From: Treponema sp. | Lineage (GTDB): Bacteria; Spirochaetota; Spirochaetia; Treponematales; Treponemataceae | DNA: 64,000 nucleotides | Reading direction: 5' to 3' | Assembly (NCBI GenBank): GCA_024693715.1 | Contig: JAILKS010000034.1 | Location: 93,072-157,071, forward strand | In this document: positions 17,358 to 25,417 of the stretch, in pieces | Position numbering within the stretch: the first letter of the stretch is position 1 | Layout: each line of letters begins with the position of its first letter | Notes under the pieces: generated by a model | Database searches by the model: none | What the model was told of the DNA's origin: nothing | The model's input: only the letters and a program-made list of their open reading frames with translations | Position numbers and translations under genes: made by a program

Positions 17358-18413
17358 TTACGGCAATGAACCTAAAACTTTAACAATCTTTGCGACTTCA
17401 TTATGAGTCAATCTCGGATACAACGGAAAATGCGCACAACGAAGCATAATAGATTTTGCATGAATACAGCCGGATGAAAGCTCATCCTTATATGCAATTA
17501 TTGAATTTTCAAACGCAGGCTGAATCTCAATTTCTTTTTTTGCAGCATATTGTTTGACATCTTTAAAAGAACTGCTTAAAAGCAAAGGGAAACAGCTCAT
17601 TGTTGAGCCGTCCTCTCCTTCCCTTGCAAACATCTTATGTCTACCGAGCATGCATACCTGCTGATACATAGCAAAAAATTCTTTACGTGTTTTTTCATTT
17701 CTTGCATATTCTCTTATCTGTACCCAACCAAGTGCACAATTTATATCAGGAAGAAGATCTGTAACAGGAGCTTCATCAACAAATTTCTTAAGAACAATCC
17801 ATTCCCGTCTGCCTGGAGCCATTAAAACTGCTCCTCCACCTGCCGTAATAACATCTCTTTCTTCAAGTCCAAGAATTGTATATAAACCAAAAAGTCCTGC
17901 ACGTTTCTGTTCAATATCACCGGTAGTTTCATTTTTTATATTTACTACCGCGCCGGCACTTTGAGAAATATCTTCTATAACCGGAATACCAATCTGTAAT
18001 ATTTCATTTAAATCAGATGGGACTATTCCTTCCGTTTCATGAAGAATTATAAGTTTACCGCCGTTTTTAGCAGCCTCTTCATATGTTTTTGCACTTACAA
18101 GCCCTGTCGCCTCTTCAACATCAAGAACATATGGTTCATAGCCCAACTCTTGTGTTACCTGATACTGCCAGGCTGGAGCCAGTGCAGATAATAAAACCTT
18201 TGAACCTTTTTCGAGATCCAAGGATTTTAATACATAACTAAGAGCTATTGCAGGACTTCTAAGGGCAACAGCTCCATCACATTTAAATGTCTCTTTAACC
18301 TGCTGAATCAAACGTGCGTTCAATTCACCTGGACCGATTTTTTCATCAACCATGCAAGTTAAAACTGCATCCATTTCTTTTCTTCTGATTGTTGTACTAT
18401 ATGTCTGTATCAT
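17358..18413 (-). CDS. DegT-family protein lacking the PLP lysine
   Basis: 351 residues with the overall fold signature of DegT/DnrJ/EryC1/StrS aminotransferases: a PGELNARLIQQVKETFKCDGA start, the EDISQSAGA cofactor loop (Asp148, Gln151) and the GGGAVLM turn. The Schiff-base lysine that should lie before GGGA is absent: the segment is GLEERDVITAGGG, with Arg186 at the expected place by alignment from the GGG side. It is not His either, as in the 3-dehydratase branch. Transamination is therefore unlikely. It begins one base after the cheW stop. From memory, T. pallidum has the same cheW-DegT pair, which hints at a conserved role, possibly linked to motility; unproven. Confidence 0.75.
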   Translation of the reverse strand: MIQTYSTTIRRKEMDAVLTCMVDEKIGPGELNARLIQQVKETFKCDGAVALRSPAIALSYVLKSLDLEKGSKVLLSALAPAWQYQVTQELGYEPYVLDVEEATGLVSAKTYEEAAKNGGKLIILHETEGIVPSDLNEILQIGIPVIEDISQSAGAVVNIKNETTGDIEQKRAGLFGLYTILGLEERDVITAGGGAVLMAPGRREWIVLKKFVDEAPVTDLLPDINCALGWVQIREYARNEKTRKEFFAMYQQVCMLGRHKMFAREGEDGSTMSCFPLLLSSSFKDVKQYAAKKEIEIQPAFENSIIAYKDELSSGCIHAKSIMLRCAHFPLYPRLTHNEVAKIVKVLGSLP

Positions 18414-18884
18414 TTATTGATTGTCAATTATTTTCATTAATTCATTTGCATTAAATAACTTCCGAGTATTAAGCATTACCAGATATGCATTCTCTTCGCG
18501 AATAACACCTTCAATATACTCAGAACCAATACCACTTATCATCTGAGGAGGATCCTTTACATCCTCTCGTTTTACAGGAACAACTCTTGCAATTTTATCG
18601 ATTATAATACCAATTTTATTATTATCAATATTAAGAATTATAAATCCGCCATCAAAATCGACTTCTGCCTTTGGCAAAGGCTTTATTCTAAATCTCTTAT
18701 GCAAATCAATAATCGGAATAATTTCACCACGAAGATTAATAATACCTTCAACATAATATGGAGCATTAGGTATAACACGAACATCCTGAAGACGAACGAT
18801 TTCTTTTACATCCATAATGTTTACACCGTATAATTCTTCACCAAGCTGAAACGTTACTAACTGAAATTGATCTTCGATAGCCAT
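18414..18884 (-). CDS. cheW: Chemotaxis coupling protein CheW
   Basis: 156 residues, the normal CheW length and a single domain throughout. Typical segments are FQLGEELYGVNIMDVKEIVR, the region YYVEGIINLRGEIIPIIDL and the second half GFIILNIDNNKIGIIIDKI. It bridges methyl-accepting receptors and the CheA kinase at the membrane. It has an AGGAG ribosome site and its own promoter, and heads a string of minus-strand genes. Confidence 0.93.
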   Translation of the reverse strand: MAIEDQFQLVTFQLGEELYGVNIMDVKEIVRLQDVRVIPNAPYYVEGIINLRGEIIPIIDLHKRFRIKPLPKAEVDFDGGFIILNIDNNKIGIIIDKIARVVPVKREDVKDPPQMISGIGSEYIEGVIREENAYLVMLNTRKLFNANELMKIIDNQ

Positions 18885-18926
18885 AATTTCTCCTGTTGCT
18901 TCTTGTGATTAATTACTTATCTCTTT

Positions 18927-18955
18927 ATAATAACTTTAAAATTAAGGTTTTGCAA
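18927..18955 (-). promoter_or_regulatory. Promoter of cheW operon
   Basis: On the minus strand TTGCAA (18955-18950) and TATTAT (18932-18927) are separated by 17 bases. Transcription would start near 18920, leaving a leader of about 36 bases that includes the AGGAG ribosome site. Confidence 0.6.
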
Positions 18956-18982
18956 CATAAAGAATTTTATTCTAAAAACAAA

Positions 18983-19732
18983 TCAGTCAACAATAAAAAT
19001 AGTTACTCCCTGTACAAATTCAACACCTCCCTGTTTCAAAACTAAAGAACAGCTTTCCAAAGTAGAGCCGGTTGTCGTTACATCGTCGACAACCGTTACT
19101 CTCTTAGGAAAAGCACCGCCAAAGGGTTTTAAGATAGATTTCAATTCTTTTTTGGTCTTTAAACGATAATTTTTACCCACTCCATCAATACGACTTTTTT
19201 TATCAAGGCCTTTTTGCTGAACAGATGAAATCCGTTCCAGAACTTCTATCACCTTAAAACCAAACCAGTACTTCAAATAATTGCACAATTCGTCAATCTG
19301 ATCCCAACCTTTCGATTGAATTTTACCAGGTCTTGGAGGAACCGGAACAATAAAATCCGCACCAATCCGTCTCAAAACTTCAGACATCAATTTCGCAAAA
19401 ACAAAAGATAACGAACGTATTCCCTGGATTTTCCAGATGAACATCAATTCCTTATTCCATAGCCTGTACGAAAACAAAGCAATAACCTTATCTGTCTTCC
19501 GTTTATCAACTCTTTGCCGACACTCAGAACAAATCTTTTCAAAACTCAACAATTCTTTTCCGCAAATTTCACATCGTTGTACAGACAATAATTTATCCGC
19601 ATTGAATAAATCCTGCAAACAATGATTGCAAATTTTCGAAGTTAAACAATTCCTTCCGCAAATAACACAAAACCCATCGCCATTTAAGATCCCATACAGC
19701 ACACGGAAAAATTGTTTAATGAAATGTTTCAT
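18983..19732 (-). CDS. ComF-family phosphoribosyltransferase-like protein
   Basis: 249 residues from the ATG at 19732. The N-terminus carries zinc-ribbon cysteines (CVICGRN, ICNHC, CEICGKE, ICSEC) and the C-terminus a phosphoribosyltransferase fold with the PRPP loop VTVVDDVTTTGSTLES. The family is linked to DNA uptake (ComFC) and nucleotide salvage-like chemistry. I chose 19732 over the in-frame GTG at 19753 because a TTGACA/GATTAT promoter places the transcription start after the GTG. There is no Shine-Dalgarno, so the mRNA may be nearly leaderless. Confidence 0.82.
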   Translation of the reverse strand: MKHFIKQFFRVLYGILNGDGFCVICGRNCLTSKICNHCLQDLFNADKLLSVQRCEICGKELLSFEKICSECRQRVDKRKTDKVIALFSYRLWNKELMFIWKIQGIRSLSFVFAKLMSEVLRRIGADFIVPVPPRPGKIQSKGWDQIDELCNYLKYWFGFKVIEVLERISSVQQKGLDKKSRIDGVGKNYRLKTKKELKSILKPFGGAFPKRVTVVDDVTTTGSTLESCSLVLKQGGVEFVQGVTIFIVD

Positions 19733-19740
19733 CAGAAATA

Positions 19741-19769
19741 ATAATCTGTTCACACTATATATATGTCAA
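19741..19769 (-). promoter_or_regulatory. Promoter of comF, ending 8 bases before its ATG
   Basis: On the minus strand a consensus TTGACA (19769-19764) and GATTAT (19746-19741) are 17 bases apart. The -10 ends 8 bases before the ATG at 19732, leaving almost no untranslated leader. Confidence 0.6.
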
Positions 19770-19796
19770 AATTTGATAAAAAAAGGAAAAGATTTT

Positions 19797-19816
19797 AAAA
19801 AAAATTTTTTTTTTTT
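19797..19816. repeat. A8T12 homopolymer tract between mutS and comF
   Basis: Eight A followed by twelve T on the plus strand lie 7 bases after the mutS stop (mutS is on the minus strand) and upstream of the comF promoter. Read on the minus strand it is A12 then T8. There is no GC stem, so it is a poor intrinsic terminator; it is prone to slippage and may bend DNA. Confidence 0.7.
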
Positions 19817-19822
19817 ATAAAT

Positions 19823-22429
19823 TTAGCGGCCGGAAAGCTCTTTTTTCCATCTTGAAAGCAAACCAAGTGCATCAATTGGAGTCAGATTATCAATATCAGC
19901 AGAAAGGATTTCTGAAATGATTATCTCTTCATCACTAAAAAGACCTGGTGAAGAAAATTGATTTATCTTTTCAACAGGCATTTCTTTTTCTTCCGGAATA
20001 ACCGGTTTATCTGTAGCAACAGACTGAATATGCTCCAATATTACATTTGCCCGTTTTATTACAGAATCAGGAATACCGGCAATTTTTGCAACATGAATAC
20101 CATAGGAATTTTCAGTAACACCTTCAATCACCTTTCGTTTAAAAATCAGGTTACCATCTTTTTGCTGAATATCAAGGCACTGCTTTTTTAATCTCGGATG
20201 TTCCATTCTGCCCAATTCATGATAATGTGTAGCAAACAAGGTCTTACATTTAATTGTATCAAGAAGATATTCACTCACGGAACGAGCAATGGCAAGTCCA
20301 TCTTCAGTAGAAGTACCTCGTCCAACTTCATCCATTATTACAAGCGATTTAGAGGTTGCAGAACGAAGTATATTGGCAGTTTCCATCATCTCTACTAAAA
20401 ATGTTGATTCTCCTTTTGCCAGATTATCTGAAGCTCCAACCCTGCAGAAAATTCTGTCTATTATTCCGATACGGGCTTTTTGAACAGGAACGAAGGAGCC
20501 TGTCTGAGCAAGAAGTGCTATCAAAGCATTCTGACGAAGATATGTACTTTTTCCTGCCATATTAGGACCGGTAATTAAATCAAACGAAGGAACTTCTGTT
20601 TTATCATCTGCACTTATAAATGTATCGTTAGGAATAAACTCACCGCTCGGCATATTTTTTTCAACAACAGGATGTCTTCCTCCCGTTACGTCAAAAACAG
20701 TAGATTCATTAATTACCGGACGGTTCCAGTTATTCTCAATTGCAGTAAATGCAAGATTCGAAGTAATATCAGTATTTGCAATTTCATCAGCGACCTGAAG
20801 AAGATAATTTATATGTTCATGAAGAGAATTTCTGATTTCAAGATATAAATCCCGTTCAAGTTCAAGAATCTTTGTCGAAGATTCACTAAGCTCATGTTCG
20901 AGAGACTGAAGCTTTTCTGTCGTATATCTGTCCTGATTAACAAGAGCCCTTCTCATTATAAAATGTGATGGAACACTTGAAAGCTTTCCTTTTGAAACCT
21001 CAATAAAATATCCAAAATTATTTGTATATTTAATCTTTAAATTCGGAATACCTGTATTCTGTCTTTCTTCAGCTTCATAATCAAGAAGAATCTTATTAAA
21101 GTTATCATGGATATTTCTGAAACGGTCAAGCTCTTCATCCCATTGGGCTTTAATGATTCCGCCTTCAGTAATTGATGTCGGAGGATCTTCAACTATAGAA
21201 TGACTGATCAAATCTATTATTTTCAAAGCAGTTTGAGATTCAACAAACGAAAAATCATATTGATTAAGATATTCTTTTACACGTACCCATGTTTCAAGAC
21301 TTACTCGAAGTGCCTGTAAATCCTTAGGATGAGCCTTATCCATTGCAACTCTGGCTGCAAGTCGTTCTACATCAAGAATAGAAGATAAATCTGTCCTGAT
21401 TTTATTAAGAAGAGTTCTGTCATTATAAAAAGACGCAATTCTACTCTGCCTGTCTTCGATTTGAGTAATATTTGTCAAAGGATATAAAAGCCAGTTTCGT
21501 AAAAGCCTGCTTCCCATTGCAGTTTTACAATAATTCATGCAATCAAGAAGCGTAAAAGCAGATGACCCGTCAAATAGATTTTCTGTAATTTCAAGATTTT
21601 TTCTTGAGGAATCATCCATCATCAGAAATTCATTATCTGAATATATATCTATAGATTTTATATGAAGAAGATTTGAATTTGTTGTTTTGTTAAGATAATC
21701 AATCAAAAAACCTGCAGGAACAATTTCGGCACTATGTTCATCTAACGAAAATGCCTTAAGTGAAACGGTATTAAACTGTTTCTGTAATATTTCTGTAGAA
21801 AGTGAAAGATTAAAATCCCAGTCAGGATAATAGGAGGTTGAAATATCCGGATGAAGGCTAAGTGCAGCCTGAAGATCCTTATTATTTTTTAAAGATAAAG
21901 GAAGAAGAAATTCACGTGGAGAACAGCGGTTTAATTCCTTGGAAAAATTTTCATACATTTTATTTGCCGGCCAGGAGGTTGCCTTAAAGGAACCTGTCGT
22001 TACGTCAATAAAAGAAAAACCGGCACGTGTTTTTGTAATTGCAAGGGAAGCAAGATAATTTGCTTTATAACCGTCAAGATATTCGGTTTCTGTACAGGTT
22101 CCAGGTGTAATGATTTCAACAACCTTTCGTTCGGTTATCCCTTTTCCACCGCGTGGTATTTCACCAACCTGTTCACAAATAACAATTTTTTTTCCAAGCC
22201 GAAGAAGTCGTGCTATATATACTTTTGCAGCATGATATGGTATTCCGCACATCGGCATATTTACCCTGTGCGTTAAAGTTAAATTTAAAAGACGAGAGAC
22301 TTCTACTGCATCATCATTAAACATTTCGTAGAAGTCACCAAGTCTAAAAAAAACTACTTCGTCTTTATACTGATTCTTCACCGACTGATACTGTTGCATC
22401 ATCGGTGTAAGATTTTCGTCTTGAGCCAT
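19823..22429 (-). CDS. mutS: DNA mismatch repair protein MutS
   Basis: 868 residues, usual length. The mismatch-reading Phe-x-Glu occurs in GDFYEMF near residue 31; the core clamp region is at about 270-560; the ATPase has Walker A TGPNMAGKSTYLRQ and the signature DEVGRGTSTEDG. It recognises mismatches and calls in MutL. The start follows AGGAT and overlaps the skp stop, so it is the fourth gene of the tamB-bamA-skp-mutS transcript. Confidence 0.95.
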   Translation of the reverse strand: MAQDENLTPMMQQYQSVKNQYKDEVVFFRLGDFYEMFNDDAVEVSRLLNLTLTHRVNMPMCGIPYHAAKVYIARLLRLGKKIVICEQVGEIPRGGKGITERKVVEIITPGTCTETEYLDGYKANYLASLAITKTRAGFSFIDVTTGSFKATSWPANKMYENFSKELNRCSPREFLLPLSLKNNKDLQAALSLHPDISTSYYPDWDFNLSLSTEILQKQFNTVSLKAFSLDEHSAEIVPAGFLIDYLNKTTNSNLLHIKSIDIYSDNEFLMMDDSSRKNLEITENLFDGSSAFTLLDCMNYCKTAMGSRLLRNWLLYPLTNITQIEDRQSRIASFYNDRTLLNKIRTDLSSILDVERLAARVAMDKAHPKDLQALRVSLETWVRVKEYLNQYDFSFVESQTALKIIDLISHSIVEDPPTSITEGGIIKAQWDEELDRFRNIHDNFNKILLDYEAEERQNTGIPNLKIKYTNNFGYFIEVSKGKLSSVPSHFIMRRALVNQDRYTTEKLQSLEHELSESSTKILELERDLYLEIRNSLHEHINYLLQVADEIANTDITSNLAFTAIENNWNRPVINESTVFDVTGGRHPVVEKNMPSGEFIPNDTFISADDKTEVPSFDLITGPNMAGKSTYLRQNALIALLAQTGSFVPVQKARIGIIDRIFCRVGASDNLAKGESTFLVEMMETANILRSATSKSLVIMDEVGRGTSTEDGLAIARSVSEYLLDTIKCKTLFATHYHELGRMEHPRLKKQCLDIQQKDGNLIFKRKVIEGVTENSYGIHVAKIAGIPDSVIKRANVILEHIQSVATDKPVIPEEKEMPVEKINQFSSPGLFSDEEIIISEILSADIDNLTPIDALGLLSRWKKELSGR

Positions 22430-22956
22430 TATAATCCTAATTCAGAAATAACATCGTCAGTAACATCAACAGAAGGACTATACCATAAAATTGCATTTGA
22501 TTCCTGAAGGCTCAGAATCATACTATAACCGCCGCTTTCAGCAACTCGTCCAAGTGTTTTATATAATTTTTTATAAAACTCATCTGAACTCTTCAAGTTT
22601 GCAAACATTGTTTCAAGCTCAACATTTTTTGCATTTGTGTATTCATTCAGGTATTCAACCTTTCGTGTTATTTCAGCAGCAACTCTCTGAGCGGCAGCAT
22701 CATCGCCATTTTTATCATATTCAATTTTTTTCTGTTTAAGGTTTCTCAGCTCTTCAGTTCTTCTATTGATTTCTGCCTGAAACTCTTCCTTTTTCTTTTC
22801 ATAGTTTCTTACAGGAGCAGAATTCTTATAGTAAGCACTGTAAACCTTACTTGTATCTACAACTGCAAATTTTGTAATCTGCTGTGCAAAAGCACTAAAA
22901 GACATTGTAGATAAAACTGCAAAAACAGCAATCAATAATTTGTTGATTCTTTTCAT
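22429..22956 (-). CDS. skp: Periplasmic chaperone Skp/OmpH-like
   Basis: 175 residues from the ATG at 22956, which has a GAGGA ribosome site; an in-frame GTG at 22968 lies on that site and is not used. A signal peptide (KRINKLLIAVFAVLSTMSFSAFA) precedes the OmpH motif KFAVVDTSKVYSAY and a long charged coiled coil (about 50-130) rich in Lys, Glu and Arg. Skp carries unfolded outer-membrane proteins through the periplasm to BamA, whose gene is directly upstream. Confidence 0.88.
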   Translation of the reverse strand: MKRINKLLIAVFAVLSTMSFSAFAQQITKFAVVDTSKVYSAYYKNSAPVRNYEKKKEEFQAEINRRTEELRNLKQKKIEYDKNGDDAAAQRVAAEITRKVEYLNEYTNAKNVELETMFANLKSSDEFYKKLYKTLGRVAESGGYSMILSLQESNAILWYSPSVDVTDDVISELGL

Positions 22957-22971
22957 TTTATTCCTCACTGA

Positions 22972-25383
22972 TTATTTATTTGTCATATTAAATGAAAGTA
23001 CAAACTGATATGGAGTATCAGCCATTTTCAAACTACCATTATCATAATGATATCGGAAAGTAAACATAAAGTGCAACGGCAGCTGTGGAATAAGAAGTCT
23101 AAGACCAGGTCCAAAGCTGAAGTAAAAATCCTCAGGTTTTACACTTGTAAACATTTCCTGAATAGTCGGTTTTATAACTACCATATCATGGAAGAAATCG
23201 ACACCAAGAATATTAGGCACAATAGGTACCCTCAATTCAAGATTTGTACTCCACATAGCCTGTCCCTTTGCGGCAGAATTTCTGTAAAGCTCAACCCATC
23301 CACGACCATTGAACATACCGTCAATATAGATTTTATTCGATTCACTGATTGTAGAATCACCAACCGGAATCAAGCCGGTAAAGCCTGTATATCCTGCAAG
23401 AACAGCCTTGAGAGTGTATTTTTCATTAATAGGCCAGTCAAACAAAGTAAGATAACCTTCAAGCTTTGTATCAGACCTGAGGAAGAATTCCTTTTCAAGA
23501 CCCGGAATAAGACCATACCATGAAAGTCTTTCACTTGCAAACCATCCCTTTGTAGGATCATAAGCCATATCACGATTATCTAAAGAAATATTTCCCCATA
23601 AACTGTTCAAGATTCCCCATCTGTTGGCAAACAGAGAAACACCAAGGTCTGTAGGAACAAAAAGTGATTCATCATAATTATAGCGTGTAAGACTGCTCGA
23701 AAGACCGCCGGTTGTAGTTACAATTGCAAAATTCGGGAACCATCTTTTACCGACAGATGAACCAAGACCGAAAGAATATCCCTCGTATTGAGAATAATTA
23801 TAATACTGATCGAGTCCTAAATCCGGATCAAAGTGATTAACCTGTGCCTGAGTTGTTTTATGAGAAAAAGAAAGCGACTGTGAGAAGGAAATCGGAAGAT
23901 CACCGAACCAGTTTTGTGAATAAGAAAGATCTACAGTCTGTTCATTTTTAGCAAGCGTGAATTTTATGGAAGCTGCACGACCTTCACCAAAGAGATTAAG
24001 GTTATCAAAATTTGCATAAATTGAAACAGGGAAATCATCAGGTGAAGTAATTCCAGAAAAAGTCATACCCGCATTAAGAGTTGTGGTAGATTGTTCTTCA
24101 ACAGCAAAAACAAGGTCTACAAGATCCTGTTCAGAACCGGCCTGAATGTCAGGAACGATGTTTGAAAAATACCTTAAGTTATAAAGATTTCTCATACCGT
24201 TAATAATTTTTTCGCGTGAAAAAACATCACCTGGCTTTATAGGAATTTCTCGTTTAATTACATAATCCTTTGTTTTCTGATTACCCTTTACAATGATATT
24301 TTCAATGTGACTTCGGGTGCTTTCAAAAATCTGAACCTTATAGGAAATCTCTTTTTTATCTACATCCTTTTCTGCAACTGGATTAATTTGTGTAGACATA
24401 TAACCGTTTTCTACATAAAGAGTCTGAACTCCAATTAAACCTTCCTGAAATTTAACGAGGTTGAAAATTTTTCCAGGCTGAAGCTTCTGAAGTGCCATAA
24501 GCTCTTCTGTACCGAAAATCTTATTACCTTCAAAGCTGATTCCTGAATATGTATACTGAGAGCCTTCCTGTATGATATAAGTGATTATAAGTTCTTCACG
24601 ACGTTTTTCCTGATTTATCTGTCTGTCAATCTTTACTTCAAGAATATTTGCATCTACATATCCGTTTTCCTGATAATAATTGATGATTACTCTTTTATCA
24701 TATTCAAGGGTTGCAACCTGATAAGCACCATTTCGCATAAAGCCTATTTCCTTAAGCTTAAGCTTACCCTTCAATGAACGTTCAGAAATGATTGAATTTC
24801 CCTGGAAATGGATTTCTTTAATTACCGTATTGTTTCCTTCACTGATATTAAAGGTAACTGCCATTCCTTTTTCTGTTTTTTCAACATTATGAGAAACTTT
24901 GGCTCCTGTATAACCTTTTTCAATATAATAATCACGGATAATTCTTTCATCCATAAGAATTTTAGTTTCAATATAAACATCTGATACTTTAGATTTTATT
25001 TTCTCACGAAGTTCACCGTTACGTATATCTAAGTTTCCGCTAAACGTAATTTCAGATATCTGCGGTTTTTCTGAAACCTGAAATTTTATGATTACATTAT
25101 CCTTATTACGTTTATCATGCTCAGCATAAGGCTCAATATCATCAAAAAGATCAAGTGCATATAAACGGTCTACAATTTCTGAATAAACTTCTTCGTTGAA
25201 TGGTTCTCCGATAAATGAACTCACAACACCGACCAATTCAGATTTCTTAACATTTTTTAATCCGCTGAATTCTATTTTAGAAATGTTTTTATTCCAGAAC
25301 CAGTCACTATCCTCTTCCTGAGCAGAAAGTGAAAATACTGCTAACATTGAGAAAAATAAAATTGAAAGCAAACGACGACGCAT
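22972..25383 (-). CDS. bamA: Outer-membrane assembly factor BamA
   Basis: 803 residues. A signal peptide ends at about residue 21 (FSLSAQ). Several POTRA repeats follow (about 30-430; for example KIEFSGLKNVKKSELVGVV and EIHFQGNSIISERSLKGKL), then a C-terminal Omp85 barrel with alternating beta strands up to FVLSFNMTNK. It inserts beta-barrel proteins into the outer membrane. In T. pallidum the counterpart is TP0326. The ATG follows AGGAG. It sits between tamB and skp, an order that from memory matches T. pallidum. Confidence 0.94.
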   Translation of the reverse strand: MRRRLLSILFFSMLAVFSLSAQEEDSDWFWNKNISKIEFSGLKNVKKSELVGVVSSFIGEPFNEEVYSEIVDRLYALDLFDDIEPYAEHDKRNKDNVIIKFQVSEKPQISEITFSGNLDIRNGELREKIKSKVSDVYIETKILMDERIIRDYYIEKGYTGAKVSHNVEKTEKGMAVTFNISEGNNTVIKEIHFQGNSIISERSLKGKLKLKEIGFMRNGAYQVATLEYDKRVIINYYQENGYVDANILEVKIDRQINQEKRREELIITYIIQEGSQYTYSGISFEGNKIFGTEELMALQKLQPGKIFNLVKFQEGLIGVQTLYVENGYMSTQINPVAEKDVDKKEISYKVQIFESTRSHIENIIVKGNQKTKDYVIKREIPIKPGDVFSREKIINGMRNLYNLRYFSNIVPDIQAGSEQDLVDLVFAVEEQSTTTLNAGMTFSGITSPDDFPVSIYANFDNLNLFGEGRAASIKFTLAKNEQTVDLSYSQNWFGDLPISFSQSLSFSHKTTQAQVNHFDPDLGLDQYYNYSQYEGYSFGLGSSVGKRWFPNFAIVTTTGGLSSSLTRYNYDESLFVPTDLGVSLFANRWGILNSLWGNISLDNRDMAYDPTKGWFASERLSWYGLIPGLEKEFFLRSDTKLEGYLTLFDWPINEKYTLKAVLAGYTGFTGLIPVGDSTISESNKIYIDGMFNGRGWVELYRNSAAKGQAMWSTNLELRVPIVPNILGVDFFHDMVVIKPTIQEMFTSVKPEDFYFSFGPGLRLLIPQLPLHFMFTFRYHYDNGSLKMADTPYQFVLSFNMTNK

Positions 25384-25417
25384 AAAATACTCCTAATTAA
25401 CTTTTTACAAACTTTTT

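Noticed and set aside
18961..18973. Small hairpin AGAAT-TTT-ATTCT after comF
   Set aside because: The stem is five A/T pairs and the T-run is short, so it is too weak to call a terminator.
19751..19753. GTG as the start of comF
   Set aside because: It falls within the 17-base spacer of a TTGACA/GATTAT promoter, so it would not be transcribed.
23047..23523. Plus-strand open frame of 158 codons inside bamA
   Set aside because: No ribosome site or recognisable domain, and it lies wholly inside a well supported minus-strand gene.
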